Numbered from the stretch's first letter, positions 1 through 9,856 are shown. The stretch: DNA of 64,000 bases from Mangrovibacillus cuniculi (GCF_015482585.1 NZ_CP049742.1:1508501-1572500), one strand, 5' to 3'. Made by a program: numbers and translations. Notes: generated by a model not told the origin, from the sequence alone.

Positions 1-866
1 ACAGGACCAGAACCAGGACCTCCACCACCGTGTGGACCAGTAAATGTTTTATGCAAGTTTAAGTGAACTACGTCAAATCCCATATCTCCTGGACGAGCTT
101 TGGATAGAACAGCATTTAGGTTAGCTCCGTCGTAATAAAGCTTACCTCCAGCTTCATGAACGATTTGTGCCATTTCTACAATATGTTCCTCAAATAAACC
201 TAACGTGTTTGGATTCGTTAACATTAATGCGGCAGTATCAGGACCTACAACACGTTTTAAATCTTCTAAATCTACTAATCCATGTTCATCTGATTTTACT
301 TCTACCGTTTCAAATCCAGCTACGGTCGCAGATGCAGGGTTTGTTCCATGTGCCGAGTCTGGAACAATTACTTTCGTACGATGAATGTCGCCATTCGCTT
401 CATGGTACGCACGAATCATCATTAATCCAGTCCATTCCCCATGGGCACCTGCTGCAGGTTGAAGCGTTACCTCGTCCATCCCTGTAATTTCTCTAAGGTG
501 CGTTTGTAAATCATACATTAATTCCATTGCGCCTTGCACTGTTTCCTCATCTTGAAGAGGATGAATATGAGCAAATCCTGCAAATCTGGCAACAGCTTCA
601 TTAATTTTCGGGTTATATTTCATCGTACAAGATCCAAGCGGATAAAACCCAGAATCCACCCCATGATTTCGCTTAGATAGAGCAGTATAATGACGCATGA
701 TATCTAATTCAGAGATCTCTGGAAGCTCTGCTGGAGTTTCACGAATAAATGTTTCATCCAGTAAACTCTCTAAAGGAGCCTCTGGTACATCTAAATCTGG
801 CAAACTATAACCAATACGTCCTTCTTTTGATAATTCAAATAGTAAAGGTTGTTCATGCGTTAACAT
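1..866 (-). CDS. gcvPB: Glycine dehydrogenase (decarboxylating) subunit 2, 3' truncated by window edge
   Basis: P-protein subunit 2 of the glycine cleavage system; with GcvPA it decarboxylates glycine using pyridoxal phosphate and passes the aminomethyl group to lipoylated GcvH. Only the first 288 residues are inside the window. The PLP-lysine motif [16 protein letters not shown] is readable at the very left edge. The ATG at 866 follows GGAGGG with 5 nt spacing and overlaps the last 14 nt of gcvPA, so the two subunits are translationally coupled. Third gene of a gcvT-gcvPA-gcvPB operon, as in Bacillus. Confidence 0.96.
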   Translation of the reverse strand, partial: MLTHEQPLLFELSKEGRIGYSLPDLDVPEAPLESLLDETFIRETPAELPEISELDIMRHYTALSKRNHGVDSGFYPLGSCTMKYNPKINEAVARFAGFAHIHPLQDEETVQGAMELMYDLQTHLREITGMDEVTLQPAAGAHGEWTGLMMIRAYHEANGDIHRTKVIVPDSAHGTNPASATVAGFETVEVKSDEHGLVDLEDLKRVVGPDTAALMLTNPNTLGLFEEHIVEMAQIVHEAGGKLYYDGANLNAVLSKARPGDMGFDVVHLNLHKTFTGPHGGGGPGSGP

Positions 867-2211
867 AAGATCCCTCCAGCTCTACAACGAATTGATCAAT
901 TTCTTCTTTTGTTCTAAGTTCTGTTACAGCAACTAACATTAGGTTATTCCACTCGTTTTTTACTCGACCAAGGTCAAATCCACCAATGATGCCTTTGTTT
1001 CGAAGAAGTGCATTCACTTCGCTAACTGGACGCTCTAATTTAACGACGAATTCGTTGAACGATGCACCATCCCATTCAATGGTAAAACCAGACTCTTTTA
1101 ATCGATTCTTTGCGTAATGTGCTTTTTGAAGATTTAAAAGTGCCATCTCCTTTACGCCTCTCTTCCCTAATGCTGCCATCGCAACAGAAGACGCAAGAGC
1201 ATTTAACGCTTGGTTTGAACAAATGTTAGAAGTGGCTTTATCTCTTCTTATATGTTGTTCACGAGCTTGAAGAGTTAAAACAAATCCTCGTTTTCCATTC
1301 TCATCTACCGTTTGACCGACTAAACGGCCAGGGACTTTTCTCATCAGCGCTTTTGTTACAGCAAAGTATCCACAATGCGGTCCACCAAATGATGCTGGTA
1401 TTCCAAACACTTGCGTATCCCCAGCTACGATGTCTGCTCCAAATGCTCCAGGCGGTTTTAGTGCACCTAAAGACATTGGATTACTGGAAACTACAAACAT
1501 TGATTTTTGACTGTGAGCTAACACTTCGATCTCTTGCATCGGCTCTAGACGTCCGAAGAAATTTGGATATTGCACAATGACAGCTGCAGGAGGAGCAACT
1601 TGAATTGCCTCTTCTAAAGCGTGTAAATCCGTAACACCATTCGCCAGAGGGATTGTAACGACTTCAATATTTTGACCCTTTGCATACATGGTTACAACAT
1701 CTCTCGTTTCCGGGTGAACACCTTCCGAAATATACACTAGTTTTCTTTTTGTGTTAGCAGCACTTAACGTTGCTGCTTCTGCTAGTGCAGTTCCACCATC
1801 GTACATAGAGGAATTTGCTACATCCATTCCTGTTAATTCACAGATCATCGTTTGGAATTCAAAAATGGCTTGTAGTTCACCTTGTGATATTTCTGGTTGA
1901 TAAGGTGTATATGCTGTATAAAATTCGGATCTTGATATAACGTGATCTACAATGGTAGGAATAGAGTGGTCATAAACACCAGCTCCAAGGAATGAAACGG
2001 CATCTTTTGTGTTTACATTCTTTGCCGCCATCTTCCCTAATTCTTTTAATAAGGTAGGTTCTGGGGAAGCTGGTTTAATGTTGTATTCCCCTTTAAATCG
2101 AACAGAATCTGGAATATCAGAAAATAACTCTTCAACAGATTGTACACCAATTTCTTTCAGCATCTCTTGTTGGTCTTTTTCCGTCATTGGTAAATAACGA
2201 TGAATTGCCAT
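853..2211 (-). CDS. gcvPA: Glycine dehydrogenase (decarboxylating) subunit 1
   Basis: P-protein subunit 1 (452 aa, normal length for the two-subunit form in Firmicutes), partner of GcvPB. The family N-terminus [13 protein letters not shown] and conserved blocks such as [17 protein letters not shown] and [11 protein letters not shown] are present; this half lacks the PLP lysine, which is in GcvPB. AGGGGG lies 7 nt before the ATG. The gap to the gcvT stop is 11 nt, and the TGA stop lies within the start region of gcvPB, so all three genes form one transcript. Confidence 0.96.
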   Translation of the reverse strand: MAIHRYLPMTEKDQQEMLKEIGVQSVEELFSDIPDSVRFKGEYNIKPASPEPTLLKELGKMAAKNVNTKDAVSFLGAGVYDHSIPTIVDHVISRSEFYTAYTPYQPEISQGELQAIFEFQTMICELTGMDVANSSMYDGGTALAEAATLSAANTKRKLVYISEGVHPETRDVVTMYAKGQNIEVVTIPLANGVTDLHALEEAIQVAPPAAVIVQYPNFFGRLEPMQEIEVLAHSQKSMFVVSSNPMSLGALKPPGAFGADIVAGDTQVFGIPASFGGPHCGYFAVTKALMRKVPGRLVGQTVDENGKRGFVLTLQAREQHIRRDKATSNICSNQALNALASSVAMAALGKRGVKEMALLNLQKAHYAKNRLKESGFTIEWDGASFNEFVVKLERPVSEVNALLRNKGIIGGFDLGRVKNEWNNLMLVAVTELRTKEEIDQFVVELEGSYVNA

Positions 2212-2222
2212 GTCGTTTCCCC

Positions 2223-3320
2223 CTACTTTGTACGTTTATAAAATGGAGTTGGAATAACTTGCCCTTTTTTTCGTTTACCGCGAATTTCTACCTCTACTTC
2301 TGTTCCTTTCTCTGTAAAATCTATATTTAATAATGCTAATCCAATATTTTTTTTCAACGTTGGTGATTGAGTTCCCGTTGTTACATGGCCAATTTCTTGG
2401 TCATTTACCAAGACTTTATAGCCATGTCTAGGAATAGCTTTGTCCATCATCTCAATACCCACTAACTTTCTTTCTAACCCTTCTGCTTTTTGCTTTTCTA
2501 AGACATTTCTTCCGATAAAATCATCAGACTTTTTAAAAGAAACAGCAAAACCTATACCAGCTTCTAACGGCGTTATTTCAGATGAGAGCTCTTGACCATA
2601 GAGTGCTAGGGTAGCTTCAAAACGAAGTGTATCCCTCGCTCCTAAACCACAAGCTTTAATGCCAAATGGTTCTCCAGCTTTCATCACAGAACGGAATAAT
2701 TCTGCTCCTTGATCCGCAGGACAATATAATTCAAACCCATCTTCTCCTGTATACCCTGTACGAGAGACAAGTGTTGGGATGCCAGCAATCATTAGTTCAT
2801 TTTCAAAACGGAAAAAGCGGATACTCTCTACATCAAAGTCTACTAAACTACTTAAAATATTATTGGCAGCTGGACCTTGAAGTGCGATTTGTGCATATTG
2901 ATGAGATAAATTTACTACCTCTACATCTTCTGTTGCATGCCGCACCATCCATTCGTAATCCTTCTCGATGTTCGCTGCATTTACAACTAATAAATAATCA
3001 TTCGCTTCTAATTGATAGACGAGCAGGTCATCTACCGTTCCGCCATTTTCATAACACATTGCTGTATACAAAGCTTTTCCATCCTCTAATTTACTCATGT
3101 CATTTGTTAACAATTTTTGTAAATAAGAAAACGCCCCTGAACCTTTGACTTGGATTTCTCCCATATGAGAAACGTCAAATAAGCCGGCAGTTGTACGGAC
3201 GGCTTCGTGTTCTTCGAGGATACTAGAAAATTGCACAGGCAATTCCCATCCTCCAAAATCAATTGTTTTTGCACCAAACTCTTTGTAAACATCATACAAC
3301 GGTGTACGTAACGCAGTCAT
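2223..3320 (-). CDS. gcvT: Aminomethyltransferase (glycine cleavage T-protein)
   Basis: Transfers the methylene group from aminomethyl-lipoyl-GcvH to tetrahydrofolate, releasing ammonia. 365 aa, normal length. Visible family blocks are the N-terminal [30 protein letters not shown] region (cut here in mind only), FDVSHMGEI, and the C-terminal GCVT_C barrel ending near residue 365. The frame is open 32 codons further upstream, but the ATG at 3320 (MTALRTPL) follows AAAAGGGGG and matches the family N-terminus, so it was chosen. First gene of the gcv operon. Confidence 0.96.
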   Translation of the reverse strand: MTALRTPLYDVYKEFGAKTIDFGGWELPVQFSSILEEHEAVRTTAGLFDVSHMGEIQVKGSGAFSYLQKLLTNDMSKLEDGKALYTAMCYENGGTVDDLLVYQLEANDYLLVVNAANIEKDYEWMVRHATEDVEVVNLSHQYAQIALQGPAANNILSSLVDFDVESIRFFRFENELMIAGIPTLVSRTGYTGEDGFELYCPADQGAELFRSVMKAGEPFGIKACGLGARDTLRFEATLALYGQELSSEITPLEAGIGFAVSFKKSDDFIGRNVLEKQKAEGLERKLVGIEMMDKAIPRHGYKVLVNDQEIGHVTTGTQSPTLKKNIGLALLNIDFTEKGTEVEVEIRGKRKKGQVIPTPFYKRTK

Positions 3321-3561
3321 GCTAAGTCCCCCTTTTCCTCTTGCCTCACTTAAAACAACATGTTTTCTACCGTTCTCTTGGAATCTCTTCCTATAAATAT
3401 GTATAGAACGGGACATACTAGTGATACTAAATAGATAAATTATCCATTGTGAAAAGATAAGAAGCGCAGAAAGAGTCGAAATTTCGAATCTTTTAACTAC
3501 TCAATTATCGTACCACCAAACCGGCATTTGGGCAATGAGAGGATCGTTAAGGAGGATATAT
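3321..3561. other. Divergent intergenic region gcvT / yqhH; no glycine riboswitch seen
   Basis: This 241-nt gap separates divergent operons. On the minus strand it is the gcvT leader; I searched it for the glycine aptamer signature (GGAGAG, CCGAAGG, ACTCTCAGG) and found none. A weak minus-strand promoter can be proposed (TTCACA, 18 nt, TAGTAT). On the plus strand the yqhH ribosome site AAGGAGG lies at about 3549-3555. Confidence 0.6.
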
Positions 3562-5256
3562 ATGAGTGTCAATATTACGTTTGATCAGGAATTTGGTAAA
3601 CAATTAAAGGAGCACTTGGATAAAGATGGTCCATTTGGGAATTGGGAGTTGTTTCAATTAGCATATGAAAGTGCTAAATCAACTCATATCCCAACTTTCG
3701 ACGGTTTACAGGCTCCAAATTATTTACCTAACTTGACACCTCTACCTCATCAATTAGAAGTAGCTAGGCAAGTTGTAGAGAACATGCATGGAAAAGCCAT
3801 CTTAGCAGACGAGGTAGGCCTTGGAAAAACAATAGAAGCGGGATTAATTTTAAAAGAATATATGATTCGTGGTTTAGTGAAAAAAGTGTTAATCCTAGCT
3901 CCCGCCTCCCTAGTTTCTCAGTGGGCACGTGAATTAAATCAAAAGTTTCATATCCCAGCAGTCCCACAAAAGAAGGATTACGTATGGGATCAATGCGATA
4001 TTGTTGTATCTTCCATTGATACGGCTAAACGTTCGCCTCATAGAGAAAAAGTGTTACAACAAAATTATGATTTAGTTATCATCGATGAAGCACATAAATT
4101 AAAAAATCATAAAACAAAAAACTATGAATTTGCACAACTGTTAAAAAAGAGATTTTGTTTACTTTTAACCGCAACCCCTATCCAAAATAAAATCGAAGAA
4201 ATTTTTTACCTAGTATCTTTATTAAAACCTGGTCACTTAGGGAATGAATCTCGCTTCTCTGAACAATATAAATCTTCTACAACAACAATGGAAGAGGATG
4301 CACACTTAAGAGAATTAGTAAGTCGTGTGATGATTAGAAATCGACGACAAGATACAGGGATTGAATGGACAAAACGAAAAGTCGAAACAATACCTATCTC
4401 TTTTTCAAAGGAAGAACGGGAGCTTTATGACAGTATCACTGCACTAAAAGATCTTGGTGTAGAAGGTGTAAATGGCTTTTCTCTTCTTACTCTTCAAAGA
4501 GAGGCATGCAGTAGTCGTGAGGCTGTCTATACAACTCTAAAAAATATGATAGAAAAGAATCCAGACCGAAACATTGTGGATCATCCATCCTTTCAAAAAG
4601 TCTTTACTTCTATCAATAATGTGACCGCTAATTCTAAAGCACAAAAAGTTTTAGAGATTGTAAAAGAAGTAAATGATAAAGTAATTGTTTTTACAGAGTA
4701 TCGGGCGAGCCAACTTTACCTTCAGTGGTACCTGCAGCAAAACGGCATTTCTTCTGTTCCATTTAGAGGTGGATTTAAACGAGGAAAAAAAGATTGGATG
4801 AGAGAGTTATTTGAGAATCGCATTCAAGTTTTAATTGCTACAGAAGCTGGTGGTGAAGGTATCAACCTTCAATTTTGTCATCATTTAATTAATTATGATC
4901 TACCTTGGAACCCGATGAGGCTAGAGCAAAGAATTGGCCGTATTCACCGTTTAGGTCAAAAAGAAGACGTGCATATATATAATTTCGCTATTGAGAATAC
5001 CGTCGAGGATCACATTCTTTCTCTTCTTTATAAGAAAATTGAACTTTTCACGAGAGTTATTGGAGAATTGGATGATATTCTCACTCGAATGGAGTTTGGT
5101 TCTGTAGAGAAACATTTAGAAGATATCCTACACTCCTCTAAATCAGAAGGTGAAATGAAGATAAAACTTGCAAATCTTACTTCTACTTTAGAGTGGGTTC
5201 ATTCCATTCATGAGGAGGAACAACATGCAACCGAACGAAATTCATCAATTTCTTGA
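3562..5256 (+). CDS. yqhH: SNF2-family helicase/ATPase YqhH
   Basis: DEAD/H superfamily 2 ATPase of the SNF2/RapA type, 564 aa from the ATG at 3562 (AAGGAGG 6 nt upstream; an ORF start 27 nt earlier has no site). Walker A LADEVGLGKTIEAG is at residues 81-94, the DEAH box in IIDEAHKLKNH near residue 180, the TATPIQNK motif III follows, and the C-terminal helicase lobe contains ATEAGGEGINLQ and the arginine-finger motif QRIGRIHRLGQ. Matches B. subtilis YqhH in size and in neighbour yqhG. RapA-like proteins remodel RNA polymerase or chromatin-like complexes; the substrate of YqhH is not known. Confidence 0.92.
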   Translation: MSVNITFDQEFGKQLKEHLDKDGPFGNWELFQLAYESAKSTHIPTFDGLQAPNYLPNLTPLPHQLEVARQVVENMHGKAILADEVGLGKTIEAGLILKEYMIRGLVKKVLILAPASLVSQWARELNQKFHIPAVPQKKDYVWDQCDIVVSSIDTAKRSPHREKVLQQNYDLVIIDEAHKLKNHKTKNYEFAQLLKKRFCLLLTATPIQNKIEEIFYLVSLLKPGHLGNESRFSEQYKSSTTTMEEDAHLRELVSRVMIRNRRQDTGIEWTKRKVETIPISFSKEERELYDSITALKDLGVEGVNGFSLLTLQREACSSREAVYTTLKNMIEKNPDRNIVDHPSFQKVFTSINNVTANSKAQKVLEIVKEVNDKVIVFTEYRASQLYLQWYLQQNGISSVPFRGGFKRGKKDWMRELFENRIQVLIATEAGGEGINLQFCHHLINYDLPWNPMRLEQRIGRIHRLGQKEDVHIYNFAIENTVEDHILSLLYKKIELFTRVIGELDDILTRMEFGSVEKHLEDILHSSKSEGEMKIKLANLTSTLEWVHSIHEEEQHATERNSSIS

Positions 5257-6010
5257 GAGATTCTTCCGTGCCACTGATTGCCAACTCGATCAATCTACAG
5301 ATGGTGCATTAGCCATTCAATTAACTGTTGAAATGGATAAAGCGCTCATGAACAGACCTTTTTACTGGCATTATTTAGAGAAAACTGGTGGAACACCCGC
5401 TCCAATGAACGTAACGTTTATCACGGATTCAAAGCTTCGAGATGAAGGAATGAAAGGGGAATGGATTCACTTTGGTTCTCCGAGACTACATCAATTATTA
5501 GACAAAACAAAAGTTCTATCTAAGTTTATGAAGCTATATGAGCGCAAAGAAACGTTTCAGTTGCGTCAGCGAAGCCTGCAACCATGGTTAATTGTAAATA
5601 TTTCTTTAACCTACCAATGTGATAAGAAGCGAGAAGAAATCCATTCAATCGGAATTAGCCTTATTAATGGGCAGATGAAAGATGGAATGATGGAATATAT
5701 TAAAGATCGCCAATTTGGGCCATCTATACCTGATTATTGCTTTACGTTATCTCCCCTTATTATGCCTACTAGTGCGTTGAATCGTATTTATTCCTACTTA
5801 GAAAATACGATCAGGCAAGAGGACGATGCCTGGGCTGTTGAAGCGAAGAAGCGCTGGGAGGAAGATTTAGCGTTACTAGATGCATTTTATGAAGGATTAG
5901 AGGAACTTCCGGAAACGTTTCATGTGGAAAAAGAAGCTTTGCGCCAGCAATATGAACCCGTGGTCAATTGCCAAGTGATTAATGGCGGAATCTTTTATTT
6001 GGATGTGTAA
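5225..6010 (+). CDS. yqhG: Conserved protein YqhG
   Basis: 261-aa soluble acidic protein of the Bacillus YqhG family, always found next to the SNF2 ATPase. No catalytic motif recognised. The start ATG at 5225 is preceded by GAGGAGGAAC and overlaps the 3' end of yqhH by 32 nt, so the two are co-translated; a partner role for YqhH is inferred from this coupling only. The frame is open 15 nt further upstream, but that ATG lies inside the ribosome site. Confidence 0.85.
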   Translation: MQPNEIHQFLERFFRATDCQLDQSTDGALAIQLTVEMDKALMNRPFYWHYLEKTGGTPAPMNVTFITDSKLRDEGMKGEWIHFGSPRLHQLLDKTKVLSKFMKLYERKETFQLRQRSLQPWLIVNISLTYQCDKKREEIHSIGISLINGQMKDGMMEYIKDRQFGPSIPDYCFTLSPLIMPTSALNRIYSYLENTIRQEDDAWAVEAKKRWEEDLALLDAFYEGLEELPETFHVEKEALRQQYEPVVNCQVINGGIFYLDV

Positions 6011-6024
6011 TATTTAGAAGGTCT

Positions 6025-6092
6025 ATTCTCTTCTCGGCTCTCGATTTCCAAAACGAAGAGTGTATAGATCGTTCTTATTCTCTTCTCAGCTC
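6025..6092. repeat. 16-nt direct repeat after yqhG
   Basis: ATTCTCTTCTCGGCTC (6025-6040) recurs as ATTCTCTTCTCAGCTC (6077-6092), one mismatch, 52 nt apart, in the tail between yqhG and the yqzE terminator. No gene is present here. Confidence 0.6.
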
Positions 6093-6146
6093 CAATTTTT
6101 TCACTCCTGATGAGTTTAAGACAACTAATAGTTCAAATGTAAGGAG

Positions 6147-6206
6147 ACTCATCTAAAAGCAATCCACATCACGAGGCTAACGATGAGTTGTTAATGGTCA
6201 CGTAAC
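6147..6206 (-). repeat. Paired structured element, copy 1
   Basis: On the minus strand this lies just beyond the yqzE terminator. An outer stem ACTCATC (6147-6153) / GATGAGT (6182-6188) encloses a smaller imperfect stem. It aligns over about 60 nt with 15171-15232, including the lead-in TTTTTTGTTACGT. The second outer-stem pair differs between copies in a compensatory way (C-G here, T-A there). Confidence 0.55.
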
Positions 6207-6212
6207 AAAAAA

Positions 6213-6243
6213 GGCTAAAGCGATTTCTTACTTCGCTTTAGCC
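6213..6243. terminator. Bidirectional terminator yqhG / yqzE
   Basis: Stem GGCTAAAGCGA (6213-6223) / TCGCTTTAGCC (6233-6243), with an A-run on the left and a T-rich stretch on the right, between convergent genes. Confidence 0.85.
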
Positions 6244-6251
6244 TCTTATTT

Positions 6252-6428
6252 TCACTTCTTCTTTACCAATAGCATAATAGCCTGTGGAATTACTCCAAAC
6301 CACCTAGTCATAAATGGACTTTTCTGCTGTTTTTTATTTAATCGAACTTGCTTGCGCTCATGAATTGGCTGATTGTAGTGTTTTACAAATTGTTGCGTAA
6401 TAAATTTTATATAATCGTTAAGAGACAT
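6252..6428 (-). CDS. yqzE: Small conserved protein YqzE
   Basis: 58-aa basic protein ending in a hydrophobic segment (WFGVIPQAIMLLVKKK), of the YqzE family that sits at the end of the comG region in Bacillus. Start ATG at 6428 has AAGGAGGAG 6 nt upstream; a longer frame to 6449 begins before this site. Function unknown. It is followed directly by a bidirectional terminator. Confidence 0.82.
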   Translation of the reverse strand: MSLNDYIKFITQQFVKHYNQPIHERKQVRLNKKQQKSPFMTRWFGVIPQAIMLLVKKK

Positions 6429-6531
6429 ACTGCTCTCCTCCTTATCCATTATTAGGTTATCCAGAAGGAGAATCCTTTAAACATTTTTGAATTTTATAAA
6501 CATAGTATATTTCATAAAAAAACCTAATACG

Positions 6532-7044
6532 TCAGACAGCTCCATTCAAACCTATAAATTTTGATTCTACTCTCTGCATTGTTTCTTCTAGCGATAGTTT
6601 CGTAGTATCAATTATGGTATTAGAACACTCTTCATACCAAGGTAATCGTCTTATATATAATTGAATTAATTCTACTCTACTTCTAGTATTGGCATTTGGT
6701 CTTGAAGCAGCGTCTCCTAACCTTTCACGCCAAACAGAAGGGTGGGCTTGAAGAAAGTAAACATTTGGATGTTTCCGCAACACTTCTCTACATTTCTCTG
6801 TTTCGATAATTCCACCACCAGTTGTGATGACCTCCGCATGTTCTAATGCGAAACATAACGCCTCAAATTCCTTTTGGCGGAAGAACGTTTCTCCTTTTTT
6901 TGCAAAAATATCAGGGATCTTCATTCCGACTGTATCTTCAATCCATTCATCTGTATCAATCCACTTCTTTCCACACTTTTCAGCAAATTCTCTTCCAACT
7001 GTACTCTTACCAGCCGCCATAAAACCTATAAATACAATAGACAT
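6532..7044 (-). CDS. aroK: Shikimate kinase
   Basis: Phosphorylates shikimate at the 3-hydroxyl in the pathway to chorismate. 170 aa, usual length. Walker A GFMAAGKSTVG is at residues 7-17, the shikimate-binding aspartate is in WIDTDEWIE, the GGG motif is in VITTGGGIIE, and the lid region has the RPNANTRSR arginines. It starts 5 nt after the comGG stop, so it is read as the distal part of the comG operon, an arrangement seen in several Bacillus species. It is less clearly tied to competence. Confidence 0.92.
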   Translation of the reverse strand: MSIVFIGFMAAGKSTVGREFAEKCGKKWIDTDEWIEDTVGMKIPDIFAKKGETFFRQKEFEALCFALEHAEVITTGGGIIETEKCREVLRKHPNVYFLQAHPSVWRERLGDAASRPNANTRSRVELIQLYIRRLPWYEECSNTIIDTTKLSLEETMQRVESKFIGLNGAV

Positions 7045-7049
7045 CTCAT

Positions 7050-7388
7050 CTACTCCTTAATTCCAACCAATAATTGTTGTCCTTTAGTATATAAGGAATA
7101 CGGATTGTTGTCATTTTCTATATATACCTGCATTTGCGCATCATGTTTGTTACGCACTACATCTACCCTGATTTTTTTGCCTCTTATCATATACGTATAC
7201 TCTCCAGAGTCTAGATTTATGCAATTATATGCAGCAATTATTGCTCTTGATGTTGCCAGTCTAGCGTCCTCAAAGGAATTACGTATTTGACTTATCTGAT
7301 GGAATTGTAAACCGATAAATAAAGCATATATCCATAGGATACTAATTGTAATTAAAGTTAGAATCATAGCATAGCCATTTTGCATCAA
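7050..7388 (-). CDS. comGG: Competence protein ComGG
   Basis: 112-aa type II membrane protein with a single N-terminal hydrophobic segment (about residues 5-27) and no KGFTL prepilin site, as usual for ComGG. It is the seventh comG gene and overlaps comGF by 4 nt (ATGA type). Assigned by position and topology; sequence is poorly conserved in this family. Required for assembling the transformation pseudopilus. Confidence 0.8.
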   Translation of the reverse strand: MMQNGYAMILTLITISILWIYALFIGLQFHQISQIRNSFEDARLATSRAIIAAYNCINLDSGEYTYMIRGKKIRVDVVRNKHDAQMQVYIENDNNPYSLYTKGQQLLVGIKE

Positions 7389-7852
7389 TCTACACCTCTA
7401 ACAACTATTGACTTATAAAATGTAAGGGAATAAGACACTTCTAGTTCAATGGAACCTTGAGTTCTATTAACAATCATTCCATTTATGCCGAGCAATACTG
7501 GTTCATGACCTTTATCATTTACTCTTCTACGAATTACATTTCCATACTTTTCATATTTAATTTTATCGCCGTTTTTCATTGTCATGATTAATTGATTATT
7601 TAAGGTATCGATATGAAGTGCTCTCCTAGATTCATCTACTAAATAATGTTGAAACATTTCCCATTCTAAGTAACTTTGATTATATAACTCCTCCCCCTTT
7701 TGGATGTTCCATTGAAGACAGATTGTTGTAAGTAGGATAATAAACGTAAATAGCATCAAAGAAAGTAATGATTCAAGGAGCGTAAATCCTTTCTGACTCC
7801 AAACAATTCGATAATTGATTTGTTCGCACACACGCTTTTTTAATTTCGCCAT
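7385..7852 (-). CDS. comGF: Competence pseudopilin ComGF
   Basis: Minor pseudopilin of the DNA-uptake pilus. The prepilin peptidase site is SQKGFTLLES (cleaved between K and G or G and F by ComC), followed by a hydrophobic helix; the C-terminal half carries the ComGF block with RRRVNDKGHEPVLLGI. The start is uncertain: MAKLKK at 7852 was chosen, but no good ribosome site precedes it. It overlaps comGE by about 80 nt, suggesting translational coupling or a later start. Confidence 0.82.
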   Translation of the reverse strand: MAKLKKRVCEQINYRIVWSQKGFTLLESLLSLMLFTFIILLTTICLQWNIQKGEELYNQSYLEWEMFQHYLVDESRRALHIDTLNNQLIMTMKNGDKIKYEKYGNVIRRRVNDKGHEPVLLGINGMIVNRTQGSIELEVSYSLTFYKSIVVRGVD

Positions 7853-8105
7853 TGTTTGCTGTTGAAATTGAAATGGTATAGCGGGTTTCTCCATCTATTC
7901 TAAACTCCTTATAAGTACCATCCCTTACAAAACGCTCTATTTCTTCCTCTAGAATTCGGTTCATAGATATAAACTTCATTTCTAGTAATAAACTTTCTTG
8001 AATGGCTTGATTTATAGGGAAAAAGGACAAAATCATTCCACTTGTTAATGAAAATGCTAGTAAGTGTTCTAGCAATGTTACTCCATTACTGTTTAACAAT
8101 TTCAA
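7773..8105 (-). CDS. comGE: Competence pseudopilin ComGE
   Basis: 110 aa with an N-terminal hydrophobic helix after SNGVTLLEHLLAF, a type IV pilin-like signal with V instead of F. Position between comGD and comGF fixes the call. Overlaps comGD by 20 nt. Minor pseudopilin, presumed to help initiate pseudopilus assembly. Confidence 0.82.
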   Translation of the reverse strand: MKLLNSNGVTLLEHLLAFSLTSGMILSFFPINQAIQESLLLEMKFISMNRILEEEIERFVRDGTYKEFRIDGETRYTISISTANNGEIKKACVRTNQLSNCLESERIYAP

Positions 8106-8535
8106 ACCGACCTTTCCCTATAAAAACTTGTAATTTATAAATCTCTTCGTTCGTTTTTATTAGCATGCTCCCTAGCGTATTGGAGGATCCATTAGAATAG
8201 AAAACAATTCTTTGTATAGTTTGAGGCTTAAATTGGAATAACTCTGAATAGTCTCTCGCTATTGTTCTTTTCCCTTGAATAATGACATCATATTGTCCTG
8301 TGTTTGCCGCAAAATCAACCACCACATAAACTCGTTTTGTTATAGCTTGTACCTGAGCGTAATGAATATCTGAAGCTAGCTTGTCTAGTGCTAACTCTGT
8401 GTGATATGCCTTAATAACCATTGATGGTTTAAAAGCCATAAAAGGTATAACACATATGACAATTATCGTAAGAACCAATAAGATTTCAATTAAGGTAAAC
8501 CCACCATCTTTCTTATAATTCGCTGGCTGCATCAA
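8086..8535 (-). CDS. comGD: Competence pseudopilin ComGD
   Basis: 149 aa, class III signal GGFTLIEILLVLTIIV at residues 11-26 with glutamate +5, then a globular domain typical of ComGD/GspH-like minor pilins. Overlaps comGC by 23 nt. Processed by ComC and incorporated in the transformation pseudopilus. Confidence 0.88.
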   Translation of the reverse strand: MMQPANYKKDGGFTLIEILLVLTIIVICVIPFMAFKPSMVIKAYHTELALDKLASDIHYAQVQAITKRVYVVVDFAANTGQYDVIIQGKRTIARDYSELFQFKPQTIQRIVFYSNGSSNTLGSMLIKTNEEIYKLQVFIGKGRFEIVKQ

Positions 8536-8833
8536 CTGTTACTTGACCAGTTTCTTGTATTGATATACTTCTACCATCGGGACACTTTAGTTCCTCCCCT
8601 TGAATAAATCCCACTTCCTTTAAGTTAGACACTGCAGGGATTACTTCATACTTCATTTTATACGACTGCACTTGACTCTCCACTACACGAATGTAAGCGT
8701 CACATCCTTTGCTTTCTACAGCTTGCCTTTGATTGAAGATATTTGGAATTGTGATAGCTAATATAACTGTGATAACCAACATAACAATCATCATTTCAAT
8801 TAACGTAAAAGCTTTTTGATTTAAATTCATCAT
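8513..8833 (-). CDS. comGC: Major competence pseudopilin ComGC
   Basis: 106 aa, prepilin site QKAFTLIEMMIVMLVITVIL near residue 6-25, with the IPNI(F) block after the helix and the two cysteines (GCDAY and KCPDG) that form the known intramolecular disulfide of ComGC. Main structural subunit of the pseudopilus that draws DNA through the wall. Six nt downstream of the comGB stop. Confidence 0.93.
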   Translation of the reverse strand: MMNLNQKAFTLIEMMIVMLVITVILAITIPNIFNQRQAVESKGCDAYIRVVESQVQSYKMKYEVIPAVSNLKEVGFIQGEELKCPDGRSISIQETGQVTVDAASEL

Positions 8834-8839
8834 AACCTC

Positions 8840-9856
8840 CTAAATTTGTTGCATCATAGCTAATAACGGCAGAATAAGAGATAAATATAACAATATGATA
8901 CAAATAGCAATCAACGTAAAAAACATTGGCTGTATCCATTTAAGCGATGATTGTATCCTTTCTTGCAATCGGTACAGTTGGTCTTTGGAGTAAGTCGATA
9001 AATCACGACCAATGGTCCCACTCTTTTCACCCGATTCAACTACTTTCACTAAATTATCACTAATAAACGGAAGATCACTAACAGATTGTCCCAACGTATA
9101 CCCATGTTTTAGTTTTCTGCTTAATCTTATTGAATACACCCTTAACACTGGATGTAAGGATTGATGTTCCAAAACTGACAACCATTCAATATGCGTAAAT
9201 CCAGAGCGAATAAAAAAACTCCACTCTCTTGTTAGTTGGTGCTCTAATAAAGGTGTTAGAAAATAATTAATCATTGGAAATTTTTCAAGTGAGGAAAGGT
9301 ACGGTAAAGGATTACTTACTCGATTAACTTTCAGGAGAACAAGGATAATAAGAATTGGGAGTAATAAAAGACACCAAAGAAAAATTGGAATGATAAAAAG
9401 AACTGTTTCTAAAAGTGGCTGCACTACAGAAGATGAGCTTTCTGGCTGCAGTAAATGAAAAAAAGGATGAATAAACACTTTCATTCCATACAGTAGACAT
9501 TGAAAGAAAAGTAATAACAGGATTGGATATTTTAAAGTGTTCTTCATTTGTTTCATGTACAAATTCTTCTCTATGAGAGAGTGGTAAATCATAGTTAATG
9601 CTTCTTTCATATGACCATGTGTTTCTGCACAATATACTTGCCAACATACATCTTTAGAAAAACCACAAGACTTTAAAATGGAGGATAAGGCAATACCTTC
9701 TTTCAAGCCATTTTTAACTTCTAGCAACCAATCCCAGCTAGGATAGAGTGTTTCCATATACTGCACTGCCTCTAGTTCCGTGTAACCAGTTTCACGTAGA
9801 CTACTAAATAGTCGAAAGAATTCAGGCTGTTTTATAGAAATTTTATTATTCTTCAT
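8840..9856 (-). CDS. comGB: Competence pilus inner-membrane platform protein ComGB
   Basis: 338-aa GspF/PilC-type polytopic protein with two repeated T2SSF domains and membrane segments near residues 105-130, 150-175 and at the C-terminus (FFTLIAICIILLYLSLILPLL). The conserved VESGEKSG motif of the second domain is present. Overlaps comGA by 11 nt. It anchors the ComGA ATPase and organises pilin polymerisation. Confidence 0.9.
   Translation of the reverse strand: MKNNKISIKQPEFFRLFSSLRETGYTELEAVQYMETLYPSWDWLLEVKNGLKEGIALSSILKSCGFSKDVCWQVYCAETHGHMKEALTMIYHSLIEKNLYMKQMKNTLKYPILLLLFFQCLLYGMKVFIHPFFHLLQPESSSSVVQPLLETVLFIIPIFLWCLLLLPILIILVLLKVNRVSNPLPYLSSLEKFPMINYFLTPLLEHQLTREWSFFIRSGFTHIEWLSVLEHQSLHPVLRVYSIRLSRKLKHGYTLGQSVSDLPFISDNLVKVVESGEKSGTIGRDLSTYSKDQLYRLQERIQSSLKWIQPMFFTLIAICIILLYLSLILPLLAMMQQI

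Noticed and set aside
3321-3561. Glycine riboswitch
   Set aside because: Expected by homology but no aptamer core was found on reading both strands.
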